Shown here piece after piece: positions 15,298 through 21,980 of a stretch of DNA of 33,225 nt (positions within the stretch are counted from its first letter, which is position 1; each line of letters opens with the position of its first letter). The position numbers were made by a program, and so were the translations under genes. The stretch comes from Phycisphaerales bacterium. Its GTDB lineage: Bacteria > Planctomycetota > Phycisphaerae > Phycisphaerales > UBA1924. The stretch lies in NCBI GenBank assembly GCA_029260475.1, contig JAJDDE010000133.1:1-33225 (forward strand). The letters run 5' to 3'. The notes under the pieces were generated by a model, which saw only the letters and a list, made by a program, of their open reading frames with translations, made no database searches and had not been told where the DNA came from.

Positions 15298-15582
15298 TCA
15301 AGCAGCAGGTTCAGCGAGCACGCTCTCGAACTCGGCCACCATCATCCCTTCCGGAGCACTGGTCCGCATGTAGTGCTCTGCCACGACGGCATACTTGCCT
15401 CCGTGGACTTTGTACAAGTCGATCATCGCCCACTTGATCTCGCGATATCCGGTCTTCCAAAGCTCGCGCAGCTGCATCTCCAGTGTTCCGGCATCCATCG
15501 GGGCTCCTTGCTTGATTGAGTCATAACACCGGTCCAACACAAGCATCGCCTTCTTTAGCCTTCGTTCTGTAACTCGAAACAT
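15298..15582 (-). CDS. Small hypothetical protein of the element
   Basis: A 94-residue, mainly helical protein (VTERRLKKAMLVLDRCYDSI; LEMQLRELWKTGYREIKWAMIDLYK), unrecognised. The ATG at 15582 has an excellent ribosome site, AGGAGG, 5 nt upstream, which decides it over the longer frame to 15717. It is 143 nt downstream of rep and has its own candidate promoter in that gap, so it may be transcribed separately. Confidence 0.65.
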   Translation of the reverse strand: MFRVTERRLKKAMLVLDRCYDSIKQGAPMDAGTLEMQLRELWKTGYREIKWAMIDLYKVHGGKYAVVAEHYMRTSAPEGMMVAEFESVLAEPAA

Positions 15583-15630
15583 GGGCACCTCCTGGTCGTT
15601 CTCGGCCCCTTCCGTGGGGCGTGCTGAGCG

Positions 15631-15660
15631 ACTGTAGGCGAACTCATTGCCAATCGTAAA
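15631..15660 (-). promoter_or_regulatory. Possible promoter of the small hypothetical gene
   Basis: On the minus strand TTTACG (15655-15660), 18-nt spacer, TACAGT (15631-15636); each hexamer matches the sigma-70 consensus at 4 of 6. Transcription would start about 15624, giving a leader of about 42 nt. Confidence 0.35.
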
Positions 15661-15725
15661 CAGATCGAACGCGGAGTTCGGTTTAGAAGGGAGTGCGAGG
15701 CGAACTGTTGGCTGCAAACTGAGTG

Positions 15726-16784
15726 CTATTCCGGTGTATCGAGCGGTCCGCTGTCCCAGGCGCCTGCCGCTCCGTAGACCCGAGTGAACTCCTTCACGAG
15801 CAGTCCGCCGTTGTCACTCGGCTGTAATCCGTAAACGAGCCACTCGAACACTTCCTCGCTAGGGCGCCGGACGGCCGCCGCGAACTCCATGATTCGACGC
15901 CCGTAGGTAACGCGAAACGCTTCTATCCATCTAGCCAGGTCAGGTGACTTCGACGCAGGCGATGTCACGACTTCGTCATGTCGTGCGACGACGCCCTCCC
16001 ACCACTGGCAGCGTGGTCGACGATCAAGCTTTGTCTGTCCGGTGACTTCGCGGAAATCCACCGCGCCAAACACCAGCGCCGTCAGCATCGCGGCCCATTC
16101 AGCATCCGCGCCGTAGAGCTGTCGGCCGACCTCTTGCACGCGATCACCCTTCCACTCGATCTCTAGCCGCTCCCAGCGCCCCGCCGTCTCCGTTGTCTTA
16201 GTCTCGAGCCCTTTGTCGTATATCCGACCGCAGACAGGAGAGTCACGACGCCCGAGGTTGAGATGGAGCCGGTCGGGTCTCTGTCCGACGGTTCGCCGTG
16301 AGTTGTCGCCATAGCTTCGGAGCCTGCACAGCTCATCACGCTCACACGATGCCCGTGCGTTCACGTACAGCTCCTGCCCCTGATCCACGAAGTCAATGCA
16401 CCCGTCGATCCGAGTCGGCTTCATGCCCATCCTCCCGATAGCTCGGAACAACTCGGCTCGCTCGTCACCGTTCATCAGGCGTAGTCGCCCGCCTTGGATG
16501 TCCACCTGACAGACTTTGGAGCGATGACCCCAGCTCATCAAGATGCCAGGCTTCCAGAGCATGCCATCGGTGAAGTACGCCGCACCCTTGTTCCGGTCGG
16601 GCGTCGTGCCTGCGAACTCCTGCAACAGATGCTGCAGCCTGTCTCGATAAAGGTCCTCGAAACCGGTGAATCGGAGCCAGTCGAGACCGACATACACACC
16701 GGGAGGTGGCAGTTGAGTGTGCTCTGAGTGATTTTCTATCCCCGGTGTTACAGAACGGGGATAGACCTCCGGATCGGCACTCAC
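15726..16784 (-). CDS. Replication initiation protein, Rep_trans/rolling-circle type
   Basis: A 352-residue protein matching the replication initiation factor family (Rep_trans), which includes pT181-type Rep, filamentous-phage RstA-like proteins and related element initiators. Family-like blocks: GLDWLRFT (33-40), TRIDGCIDFVD (124-134), LNLGRRDSPVCGRIYDKGLE (175-194), where Y189 is a candidate nicking Tyr, and RWERLEIEWKGDR (203-215). These proteins nick one strand at a double-strand origin and start rolling-circle replication. The start is GTG at 16784, overlapping the upstream ORF's TGA by 4 nt. Two strong secondary structures sit at its start (16736-16764 inside the gene, 16805-16850 upstream). 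A relaxase role in mobilisation is an alternative. Confidence 0.78.
   Translation of the reverse strand: MSADPEVYPRSVTPGIENHSEHTQLPPPGVYVGLDWLRFTGFEDLYRDRLQHLLQEFAGTTPDRNKGAAYFTDGMLWKPGILMSWGHRSKVCQVDIQGGRLRLMNGDERAELFRAIGRMGMKPTRIDGCIDFVDQGQELYVNARASCERDELCRLRSYGDNSRRTVGQRPDRLHLNLGRRDSPVCGRIYDKGLETKTTETAGRWERLEIEWKGDRVQEVGRQLYGADAEWAAMLTALVFGAVDFREVTGQTKLDRRPRCQWWEGVVARHDEVVTSPASKSPDLARWIEAFRVTYGRRIMEFAAAVRRPSEEVFEWLVYGLQPSDNGGLLVKEFTRVYGAAGAWDSGPLDTPE
16736..16764. repeat. Perfect inverted repeat inside the 5' end of rep
   Basis: CTATCCCCG (16736-16744) and CGGGGATAG (16756-16764), 9 bp with an 11-nt loop, lie 20-48 nt inside rep. In pT181-type plasmids the double-strand origin with its nick-site hairpin also lies inside rep, so this is a candidate nicking hairpin. 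Confidence 0.6.
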
Positions 16785-17128
16785 TGAGCACCCCCGGCAG
16801 GCGTGCCGCCCGCGGGCGAGTTGAGCTCAACTCGCCCCGTTGCGGGCGGCTGGTACGAGCGGACACGTTCTGGCGTCCGGCCCCCCTCCCCACTGCCAAG
16901 CTCGCATTCTACGCCCTGACGGGCAACGCTCTGCTCGTCAGTGGTGAGTGGGGCGTGCTGCTGCGAGGACGAGAGTGCACGCAGAGCGGCGGCGGAGCGG
17001 GCGAGCATTAGCATGCTCACCCGTATCTCGCCGCTGAGCCTTGGCCATGCGCGGATGATCTCCCCGAGTTGCTGAAGAGCGAGTGCGTTCAGCGTCGTGC
17101 TATCGAGCGCAACGCCGTTGACACTCAT
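16781..17128 (-). CDS. Leader ORF upstream of rep, function unknown
   Basis: A 115-residue ORF starting MSVNGVALDSTTLNALALQQLGEII. The first 60 residues look like a helical small protein (a possible DNA-binding or copy-control protein, not recognised). The last 30 (GRVELNSPAGGTPAGG) are encoded by the large palindrome and look unlike normal protein. Its TGA overlaps the rep GTG (GTGA), which supports real translation coupled to rep. The ribosome site is weak. The start codon lies inside a 13-bp repeat shared with the other element end. Confidence 0.5.
   Translation of the reverse strand: MSVNGVALDSTTLNALALQQLGEIIRAWPRLSGEIRVSMLMLARSAAALRALSSSQQHAPLTTDEQSVARQGVECELGSGEGGRTPERVRSYQPPATGRVELNSPAGGTPAGGAQ
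16805..16850. repeat. Large palindrome/cruciform just upstream of rep
   Basis: A perfect 24-bp palindrome (16814-16837, centre AGCT) is extended by a 9-bp outer pairing, GCCGCCCGC (16805-16813) with GCGGGCGGC (16842-16850), leaving a 4-nt bulge (16838-16841). Total stem 21 bp without a loop. It ends 21 nt before the rep GTG. Candidate origin component, Rep-binding site or translational control element. Confidence 0.75.
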
Positions 17129-17129
17129 G
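17117..17129 (+). repeat. Candidate integrase arm-type site, right end
   Basis: GTTGACACTCATG followed by GGGACAC, the counterpart of 11651-11670. It lies 148 bp inside the att core at this end and covers the start codon of the leader ORF. Confidence 0.45.
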
Positions 17130-17277
17130 GGGACACTCGGATTTGGACCTCGCGGGCCTGCAACGACCTCGGGTGGTCCTTCGTGACCTTCGCCCGAGTC
17201 GCCACAAACCTTGTGAGAAGACCGTTTTAGATCCTCGGTGGACTTCGGTGAGCCACCCTGATCTGTTTGGTCTTGGT

Positions 17278-17305
17278 AATGGAGCCGGGGGGAATCGAAC
17301 CCCCG
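17278..17305. repeat. Attachment site, right end (within the tmRNA 3' end)
   Basis: The intact 28-bp copy of the repeat. From 17280 it is the T-arm and acceptor 3' strand of tmRNA, so integration keeps the RNA gene functional. Confidence 0.9.
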
Positions 17306-17626
17306 TCCCGTAGCAGTCCACTCGACGCTTCTCCGTGCGCAACCGACGAATAATCTCGGCGCCCGCCCGCTCGTCGGTCAACAAGCGGACGCCCAGCCTG
17401 GTTAAGTCTCGATCCCGCCGCCTCAGGCGGTGGCATTGGGATCCAGCCCGATGTCTGTGTCCACGCCTCTATCGGGCGTCGAAGCGTGGACAGGCGGATT
17501 TATTAAGCCGCCAGAGCAAACTGCGGTTTGGCAGTTATCAGTGTTTGCTCGCTTGTTAACGCGGTACGCGAGCGCCGCGGCACGCTACGCCGAGCTTGCC
17601 ATGCCCGGTCGAAACCGATCGGCCCC
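17280..17626 (-). ncRNA. ssrA: Transfer-messenger RNA (tmRNA)
   Basis: A 347-nt tmRNA. The 5' end GGGGCCG pairs with the 3' CGGCTCC (7-bp acceptor with one G.U), followed by discriminator A; CCA is not encoded. The 5' part has the conserved GGTTTCGACCGGG element, and the 3' end has the T-arm with GGTTCGAT. About 95 nt from the 5' end, a TAACT-GCC resume context opens the tag frame for AKPQFALAA followed by TAA TAA. The final ALAA is the usual protease-recognition end. Works with SmpB to rescue stalled ribosomes. The mobile element is inserted exactly at its 3' end. Confidence 0.95.
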
Positions 17627-17739
17627 GGTTGTAAAAGACAAGGGCGCATGAAGCAGCGCCCCGCACCGGACTCTAGGTCGGTCCCACGGTGGATGCGAAT
17701 CAGAGGATCCGCCGCGACTCCGGTGCTGATACAGAGGAT

Positions 17740-18528
17740 TCAGCGTCTACGGCGCAGGAGCAGTCCGCCGACGGCGAGCACAGCGAGTGAGCCCGGTGCC
17801 GGGACGAGGGTCAGCGTGACGAAGTGGCCGTCGTCGCCGATGAGGCGTCCGCCCGGGCCAGGGTAGGCCCCGACGTTGGAGCCGGAGAACGCCGTGTCGC
17901 GTCCGAACCGCAGCGCGATGCCGCCCGGCGAAGAGAAGAAACTCGCATCGGTATCGACGTAGTTGTTCCACTCGAACGTCATCGAGACGGAGGAGGGGCC
18001 GGTTCCCGAGATGACGGCGGACGCCGATTGGTTGACGTTCTGATTCAGGTCGAAGTTGACCGGGCCGAGCGAAACAGGTGCGAGCGACATCGTCCCGCTC
18101 TGGAGCGTCGCGCCCGAGAGGGCGGTGAGAGCGGAGGGGCCGAGCTGGGCGCTGAGATCGTCATCGTTCTCGGCGTCGGTCGTGATAGCGCCGATCCGTG
18201 ACTGGTCCACCGTGATCGACCACGGGCCGGCGTTGGTCACATCGAAATTCAGCGTCCAGCGTGAGGACGCGTTGATGGTCTGTCCCGACGTGGAATTATT
18301 GACACCGTCGGGATCGACCATGAGCCCCCAGGCGTAGCGGGCTTGGATCACGTTCGCCGACGAGCTGATGATGCTCGCGTCGCGCTGGGCAAAGCCGCTG
18401 GGTCCGGTTTGGCCGTTCACGATTGTCCCGCCGGAGACGAACGCGTTGGGTGTCGCGAAGTTCGCATTGGCTGAGCCTGTGAGCGAGACGAGCGTGGTCG
18501 CACCGATAGCGGAAACGAAGTGGCGCAT
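17740..18528 (-). CDS. Secreted PEP-CTERM-type protein, paralogue 1
   Basis: A 262-residue exported protein. A signal peptide (MRHFVSAIGATTLVSLTGSANA) is followed by a beta-rich body and the C-terminal sorting tail VPAPGSLAVLAVGGLLLRRRR (short motif, hydrophobic helix, Arg cluster), a variant of the VPEP motif. Such tails direct processing by exosortase at the inner membrane. The body shares blocks with the next gene on this strand (ARYAWGLMVDP; GPSSVSMTFEWNN; GGIALRFGRDTAFSGSNVGAYPGPGGRLIGDDGHFVTLTLVPAPG). GGAGGG lies 6 nt before the ATG. Function unknown, likely cell surface or matrix. Confidence 0.82.
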   Translation of the reverse strand: MRHFVSAIGATTLVSLTGSANANFATPNAFVSGGTIVNGQTGPSGFAQRDASIISSSANVIQARYAWGLMVDPDGVNNSTSGQTINASSRWTLNFDVTNAGPWSITVDQSRIGAITTDAENDDDLSAQLGPSALTALSGATLQSGTMSLAPVSLGPVNFDLNQNVNQSASAVISGTGPSSVSMTFEWNNYVDTDASFFSSPGGIALRFGRDTAFSGSNVGAYPGPGGRLIGDDGHFVTLTLVPAPGSLAVLAVGGLLLRRRR

Positions 18529-18834
18529 GGGTCTTCCCTCCTGAGTTCGCGCCGCCGGGGACCGGTGGCGCGTGTGACGTGTGGACGCCGCGCACAGTCG
18601 GCATCGCATTCTTACACTACATCCGAATCGGGCGAACGCACACCGATTCGGTTCTTGCCGCTGTTGATGATCCCGGAAGGCTAAACGAATACCGAGCACG
18701 ATCGCCGCGCGATTCCTCTGTGCTGAGGGGTCAGAACGAGGGTTGCACACGGGCGACGGATGCGTGCAGACCGGCACCCATCACGCGCCGCGGTCAGGCT
18801 GCCGAGTGCGAACGAGCGTGGCTATGTCTGGGGA
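18529..18834. other. Intergenic stretch between the PEP-CTERM paralogues
   Basis: A 306-nt stretch that presumably carries the promoter of paralogue 1. It contains the pair CCGAATCGG (18623-18631) and CCGATTCGG (18643-18651), centred 20 bp apart. These form an inverted repeat, and each arm is itself palindromic except at its centre base, a regulator-site-like pattern about 95-123 nt before the start codon. No gene seen. Confidence 0.45.
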
Positions 18835-19647
18835 TCACCGCCGTCGGCGCATCGTCGCCGCGAGCCCCGCGATGGCCAGTGCCGCAACTCCGCCCGGCGC
18901 GGGCACGAGCGTCACCGACACGAAGTGCCCATCCAACGCGATGGGTCGCGCACCGACGCCGGGGTAGGCACCGATCGTCGAGTTGGTGAACGATGTGTCC
19001 ACGCCCGCCCGCAGCGCGATCGCGCCCGGCGCGACGATGAACGACGACTCTGCGCGCACCGCGTTGGACCACGCGAAGGAGAGCGTCACCGAGGACGGTC
19101 CCGAGCCCGTGAGGAGCGCGTTCCCCGTTTGGTTGATCGCCAGATCCACTGTCGAGTCCGAGGGTCCGAAGACGAACGAGGGCAGCACCAGCGAGCCGGA
19201 GTGCAGCGTCGCGCCCGTCACGCCGGCAACGATCGGGGCGATTGAAGCGGAATTTGTATCGAATTGGGATGCGGGGTCCGTCGTTAAGGCGCCGTGGCGC
19301 CGGTGCTGGACGATCAACGCCCAAGGCCCCGCGTCCGTCACGTCGAAGGTCATCGACCATCGCGAGTCACCGGAGACGGTCGTGTCGTTGGTCCCGCCGT
19401 TGGCCGTCGGGTCGGCGCTGAGGCCCCAAGCGTACCGAGCATCGAACGTGGTGGAGGTTGAGCCCAGCGTGCCGACGCTGCTGGCTCGTCGCCCAGTCGG
19501 GCTCCCGAGCGGGCCGATGATCTGATTCCCCATGTTGAGGAAGTCGGTCTGTGCGCTCGGGTTCTGGATATCCGCGTGTGTGTCCTTCGCAGTGACGCAC
19601 ACAGCGGTGAACGCGCAAACGACAAGCGTGGAGCGGATCGCAGACAT
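18835..19647 (-). CDS. Secreted PEP-CTERM-type protein, paralogue 2
   Basis: A 270-residue paralogue of the preceding protein in tandem. Signal peptide MSAIRSTLVVCAFTAVCVTAKDTHA; body with ARYAWGLSADP, GPSSVTLSFAWSN, GAIALRAGVDTSFTNSTIGAYPG and DGHFVSVTLV; tail VPAPGGVAALAIAGLAATMRRRR. The aligned blocks point to a tandem duplication that has diverged considerably. GGAGAAA lies 5 nt before the ATG. It starts downstream of the rpsG terminator, so it is a separate transcription unit. Confidence 0.8.
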   Translation of the reverse strand: MSAIRSTLVVCAFTAVCVTAKDTHADIQNPSAQTDFLNMGNQIIGPLGSPTGRRASSVGTLGSTSTTFDARYAWGLSADPTANGGTNDTTVSGDSRWSMTFDVTDAGPWALIVQHRRHGALTTDPASQFDTNSASIAPIVAGVTGATLHSGSLVLPSFVFGPSDSTVDLAINQTGNALLTGSGPSSVTLSFAWSNAVRAESSFIVAPGAIALRAGVDTSFTNSTIGAYPGVGARPIALDGHFVSVTLVPAPGGVAALAIAGLAATMRRRR

Positions 19648-19773
19648 GGTGTTTCTCCCGCAGGCGGAGCCTGCAATGTGTTTCTTGCCTGGATTGTGCG
19701 GTGTCCGATGGTGGATGAGAAGAGAGACGATTAGGGGTACGTCACATCTGGTGTTATCCCGAGGGGCGCGCAT

Positions 19774-19805
19774 AAAAAAGGGCGACCAACCGGGTGGTCA
19801 CCCTA
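19774..19805 (-). terminator. Intrinsic terminator of rpsL-rpsG
   Basis: On the minus strand AGGGTGACCA, 6-nt loop, TGGTCGCCCT (10 bp, one T.G pair), followed by a run of T. Located about 25 nt past the rpsG stop. Textbook rho-independent terminator. Confidence 0.9.
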
Positions 19806-19830
19806 CCGATGATTCAGATCGAGCTCCGGA

Positions 19831-20328
19831 TCAGAACGCGAAGTGGGCGAAAGCCTTGTTCGCGTCGGCCATGCGGTGGGTCTGGTCGCGGGTGTTCATC
19901 GCCTTGCCCTCGCCCTTCGACGCCGCGTAGAGCTCATCGGCGAGGCGCTGGTGCATGGGGCGGCCCCGCTCGGCGCGGGCGGCGGTGATGATCCAGCGGA
20001 AGGCGAGCGACTGGCGTCGTTGCGGCGTCACCTGCATCGGCACCTGGTAGTTCGCACCGCCGATGCGCTTCGACCGGACCTCGACGTGCGGCTTCACTCG
20101 CTCGATCGCCTTCTCGAAGACCTCGATGGAGCTGGCGCAGCCATCGGGGTGGCCACCGTCCTTCTTGAGACGGCCTTCGATGACGTCCATCGCGTCGTTC
20201 ATCACGCGCTCGGCGCGGGTCTTCTTCCCGTCCTGCATGACGCAGTTCGTGAACTTCGCGAAGGTCATGTTGTGGAACTTGGGGTCCGGGCGGAGTTGCT
20301 GCTCGGACTTCGTGATGCGACCGGCCAT
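19831..20328 (-). CDS. rpsG: 30S ribosomal protein S7
   Basis: A 165-residue S7, which nucleates the 30S head by binding the 3' major domain of 16S rRNA. Conserved blocks: KFTNCVMQDGKKTRAERVMNDAMDVI, then AIERVKPHVEVRSKRIGGANYQVPMQVTPQRRQSLAFRWII and the C-terminal NTRDQTHRMADANKAFAHFAF. Slightly longer than the usual 156. The ATG at 20328 has AAGGAG 6 nt upstream. Second gene of an rpsL-rpsG unit. fusA does not follow; a terminator does. Confidence 0.97.
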   Translation of the reverse strand: MAGRITKSEQQLRPDPKFHNMTFAKFTNCVMQDGKKTRAERVMNDAMDVIEGRLKKDGGHPDGCASSIEVFEKAIERVKPHVEVRSKRIGGANYQVPMQVTPQRRQSLAFRWIITAARAERGRPMHQRLADELYAASKGEGKAMNTRDQTHRMADANKAFAHFAF

Positions 20329-20412
20329 GCGGTGCTCCTTCGGGCTCATCGGCGGGCACAATCGCCCGCTGTGTGTTCACCCCGCGTCGGATGGTCGCGG
20401 GATTACTTGCCA

Positions 20413-20452
20413 ATGACAGATTGTCATGCGGCGCGCTCACACGAGCGCGCCG
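20413..20452 (-). promoter_or_regulatory. Double hairpin in the rpsL-rpsG intercistronic region
   Basis: On the minus strand, first CGGCGCGCTC-GTGT-GAGCGCGCCG (20429-20452, perfect 10 bp), then ATGACA-ATC-TGTCAT (20413-20427, perfect 6 bp), with no T-run after either. In E. coli the corresponding spacer binds S7 for translational feedback; a similar role is possible here. Confidence 0.5.
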
Positions 20453-20465
20453 TGTGTGGATCGGT

Positions 20466-20840
20466 TTACTTCTTGGTGCGCTTGACGCCGTACTTCGAAC
20501 GCCCGTTGGTGCGTCCATCGACCCCGAGGGAGTCGAGCGCGCCGCGGACGATGGGGTAGCGGACGCCGGGGAGGTCACGGTCACGGCCGCCTCGCACGAG
20601 CACGATGGAGTGCTCCGGGAGGGTGTGCCCTTCGCCGCCGCTGTAGGCGGTGACTTCCTTGCCGTTGGAGAGGCGGACACGCGCGATCTTGCGGAGCGCG
20701 GAGTTGGGCTTCTTGGGGGTCTGCGTCTTCACCTGCAGGCACACCCCGCGACGCGCGGGCGAGTTCTCGAGATCGCGGACCTTGGACTTGGTCTTGGGCG
20801 TCTTGCGAGGCTTGCGGATGAGCTGGTTGATCGTCGGCAT
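20466..20840 (-). CDS. rpsL: 30S ribosomal protein S12
   Basis: A 124-residue S12 of the decoding centre. It aligns with E. coli S12 without gaps through the conserved core: [11 protein letters not shown] (41-51), [25 protein letters not shown]. Lys44 of the PKKPNS loop and Asp89 (the methylthiolation site in E. coli) are kept. Residue 88, Lys in E. coli (K87 of the mature protein), is Arg here. That change is a classic streptomycin-resistance substitution elsewhere, so intrinsic resistance is possible. First gene of the rpsL-rpsG unit, with GGAGAAG about 10 nt before the ATG. Confidence 0.97.
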   Translation of the reverse strand: MPTINQLIRKPRKTPKTKSKVRDLENSPARRGVCLQVKTQTPKKPNSALRKIARVRLSNGKEVTAYSGGEGHTLPEHSIVLVRGGRDRDLPGVRYPIVRGALDSLGVDGRTNGRSKYGVKRTKK

Positions 20841-20885
20841 GCTCGGTACTTCTCCAGATCTCGCGGGACGTTTGCGAGGGTCGTG

Positions 20886-20913
20886 AGTGTAGCGCGCGAT
20901 CCCGAGTGGGCAA
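20886..20913 (-). promoter_or_regulatory. Candidate rpsL promoter
   Basis: On the minus strand TTGCCC (20908-20913), 16-nt spacer, TACACT (20886-20891); each hexamer matches sigma-70 consensus at 4 of 6. Predicted start about 20879, leader of about 39 nt. Confidence 0.5.
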
Positions 20914-21048
20914 CCGTTCAGTTGGTGTGCGTTACGGGGGGGCGACACCAGTTCTTCACGATCTTGCTTTGTTTGGGTTGTGATCGGTCGATCGGCGCGG
21001 TATCACACGACCACCAGCACCACCCCAACACCGAGACGGAGAGCCAGT

Positions 21049-21579
21049 ATGACAGACCCGACCACCAAGGACCAAGGCCAGACCTGTGACTTCGAGGCGA
21101 TGCGCGCCACGGCGCCCGAGCACGCGTATCTCGAGCCCTTCATCGGCACCTTCAAGGCGAAGATCAGCATGTTCATGGGCCCGGGCGACCCGATGATCGC
21201 GACGGGCGTCATGAAGAACGAACCCGAACTCGGTGGGCGTTTCCTGCGGCACCATTACACGGGCGACCCCAGCGAAGGCCCATTCTCCGCGTTCCACGGG
21301 CGCGGCTACTGGGGCTACAACACGGTGGATAAACGGTTCGAGAGCGTGTGGATCGACAACGCCTGCACCTTCATGATCGTGGATCGTGGGCACGCCAGCG
21401 ACAATGGCAAGACCTTCGAGATGGAGGGCCATATGACCGACCCGGGTTCCGGCAAGCCGATGACGCGCCGCTCTGTCATCACGCTCATCGACAAGGACAC
21501 CCACCTCATGGAGATGTACCACCACCCCGAGGGTGGGGAGGAATGCAAGACCATGGAGATCCGATACGAACGGACCTGA
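21049..21579 (+). CDS. DUF1579 family protein
   Basis: A 176-residue soluble protein of the DUF1579 family, a beta-barrel of unknown function in many planctomycetes and proteobacteria. Typical blocks: HAYLEPFIGTFKAKISMFMGPGDPMIATGVMKNEPELGGRFL near the N-terminus; FHGRGYWGYNTVDKRFESVWIDN in the middle; RRSVITLIDKDTHLMEMYHHPEGGEECKTMEIRYERT at the end. The ATG at 21049 has GACGGAGAG about 6 nt upstream. Divergent from rpsL across a 208-nt gap. Confidence 0.82.
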   Translation: MTDPTTKDQGQTCDFEAMRATAPEHAYLEPFIGTFKAKISMFMGPGDPMIATGVMKNEPELGGRFLRHHYTGDPSEGPFSAFHGRGYWGYNTVDKRFESVWIDNACTFMIVDRGHASDNGKTFEMEGHMTDPGSGKPMTRRSVITLIDKDTHLMEMYHHPEGGEECKTMEIRYERT

Positions 21580-21668
21580 GCTGCTCTGAGGGCCCCGTCC
21601 TCGTTGTTATCGATGTGGCTCCTGGATCTGGGTTGAGTCCGTCCGATGGCTTCGCCGATACAGCGGGT

Positions 21669-21965
21669 ATGCCCTTCGTCGGAATCATCCCGCCCTCCGG
21701 AGGCGTCCCGCCCGAACGCCGAGCGCAGAACGAGCGCAAGGTGCGTCGCGTCGAGCGCATCGCTGGCGTAGAGCGTGCGACGGACGAGGCGGAGCTCTCA
21801 TCGGTTGAGCGGGCCCGCCGTGCGGACGCGGTGCAGGGCGAAGCGAGCGAGGAAGGGCACGAGGACCGACAGTCGCACGCGACCTCGTTCAGCTACAAGC
21901 CCGGTGCCTCGGGGCAGCCCCGCAAGGTGCTCAAGGCGACGCCAAAGCTCGACCTCAAGGGCTGA
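21669..21965 (+). CDS. Small charged hypothetical protein
   Basis: A 98-residue protein, MPFVGIIPPSGGVPPERRAQNERKVRRVERI..., rich in Arg, Glu and Ala, with a long charged helix (about 15-65) and a disordered-looking C-terminus (KPGASGQPRKVLKATPKLDLKG). No family recognised. The frame is open further upstream, but that part overlaps the DUF1579 gene; the ATG at 21669 is the sensible start. Weak ribosome site. It may be co-transcribed with the DUF1579 gene (89-nt gap). Confidence 0.55.
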   Translation: MPFVGIIPPSGGVPPERRAQNERKVRRVERIAGVERATDEAELSSVERARRADAVQGEASEEGHEDRQSHATSFSYKPGASGQPRKVLKATPKLDLKG

Positions 21966-21980
21966 GCGCGCCGCCGCATT

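Larger units (their letters stand above)
11590..17305. mobile_element. ssrA-integrated mobile element (integrative plasmid-like, 5.7 kb)
   Basis: The element is bounded by exact 28-bp direct repeats (11590-11617 and 17278-17305) that equal the T-arm and acceptor 3' strand of tmRNA. The right copy completes the functional tmRNA; the left copy is a detached remnant. Contents in order are: tyrosine integrase, HTH protein, RHH protein (all minus); HNH endonuclease (plus); overlapping small gene pair, small orphan, replication initiator and leader ORF (all minus). Integrase, an Xis-like protein, a Rep and cargo, without structural or conjugation genes, suggest an integrative plasmid or satellite-like element rather than a full prophage or ICE. 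GC content is lower than in the flanking chromosome, most clearly at 14300-15700. Confidence 0.88.

Noticed and set aside
15069-15437. Plus-strand frame of 122 codons in the element
   Set aside because: Overlaps the well-supported minus-strand gene at 15298-15582 and has no ribosome site or similarity; possible but unsupported.
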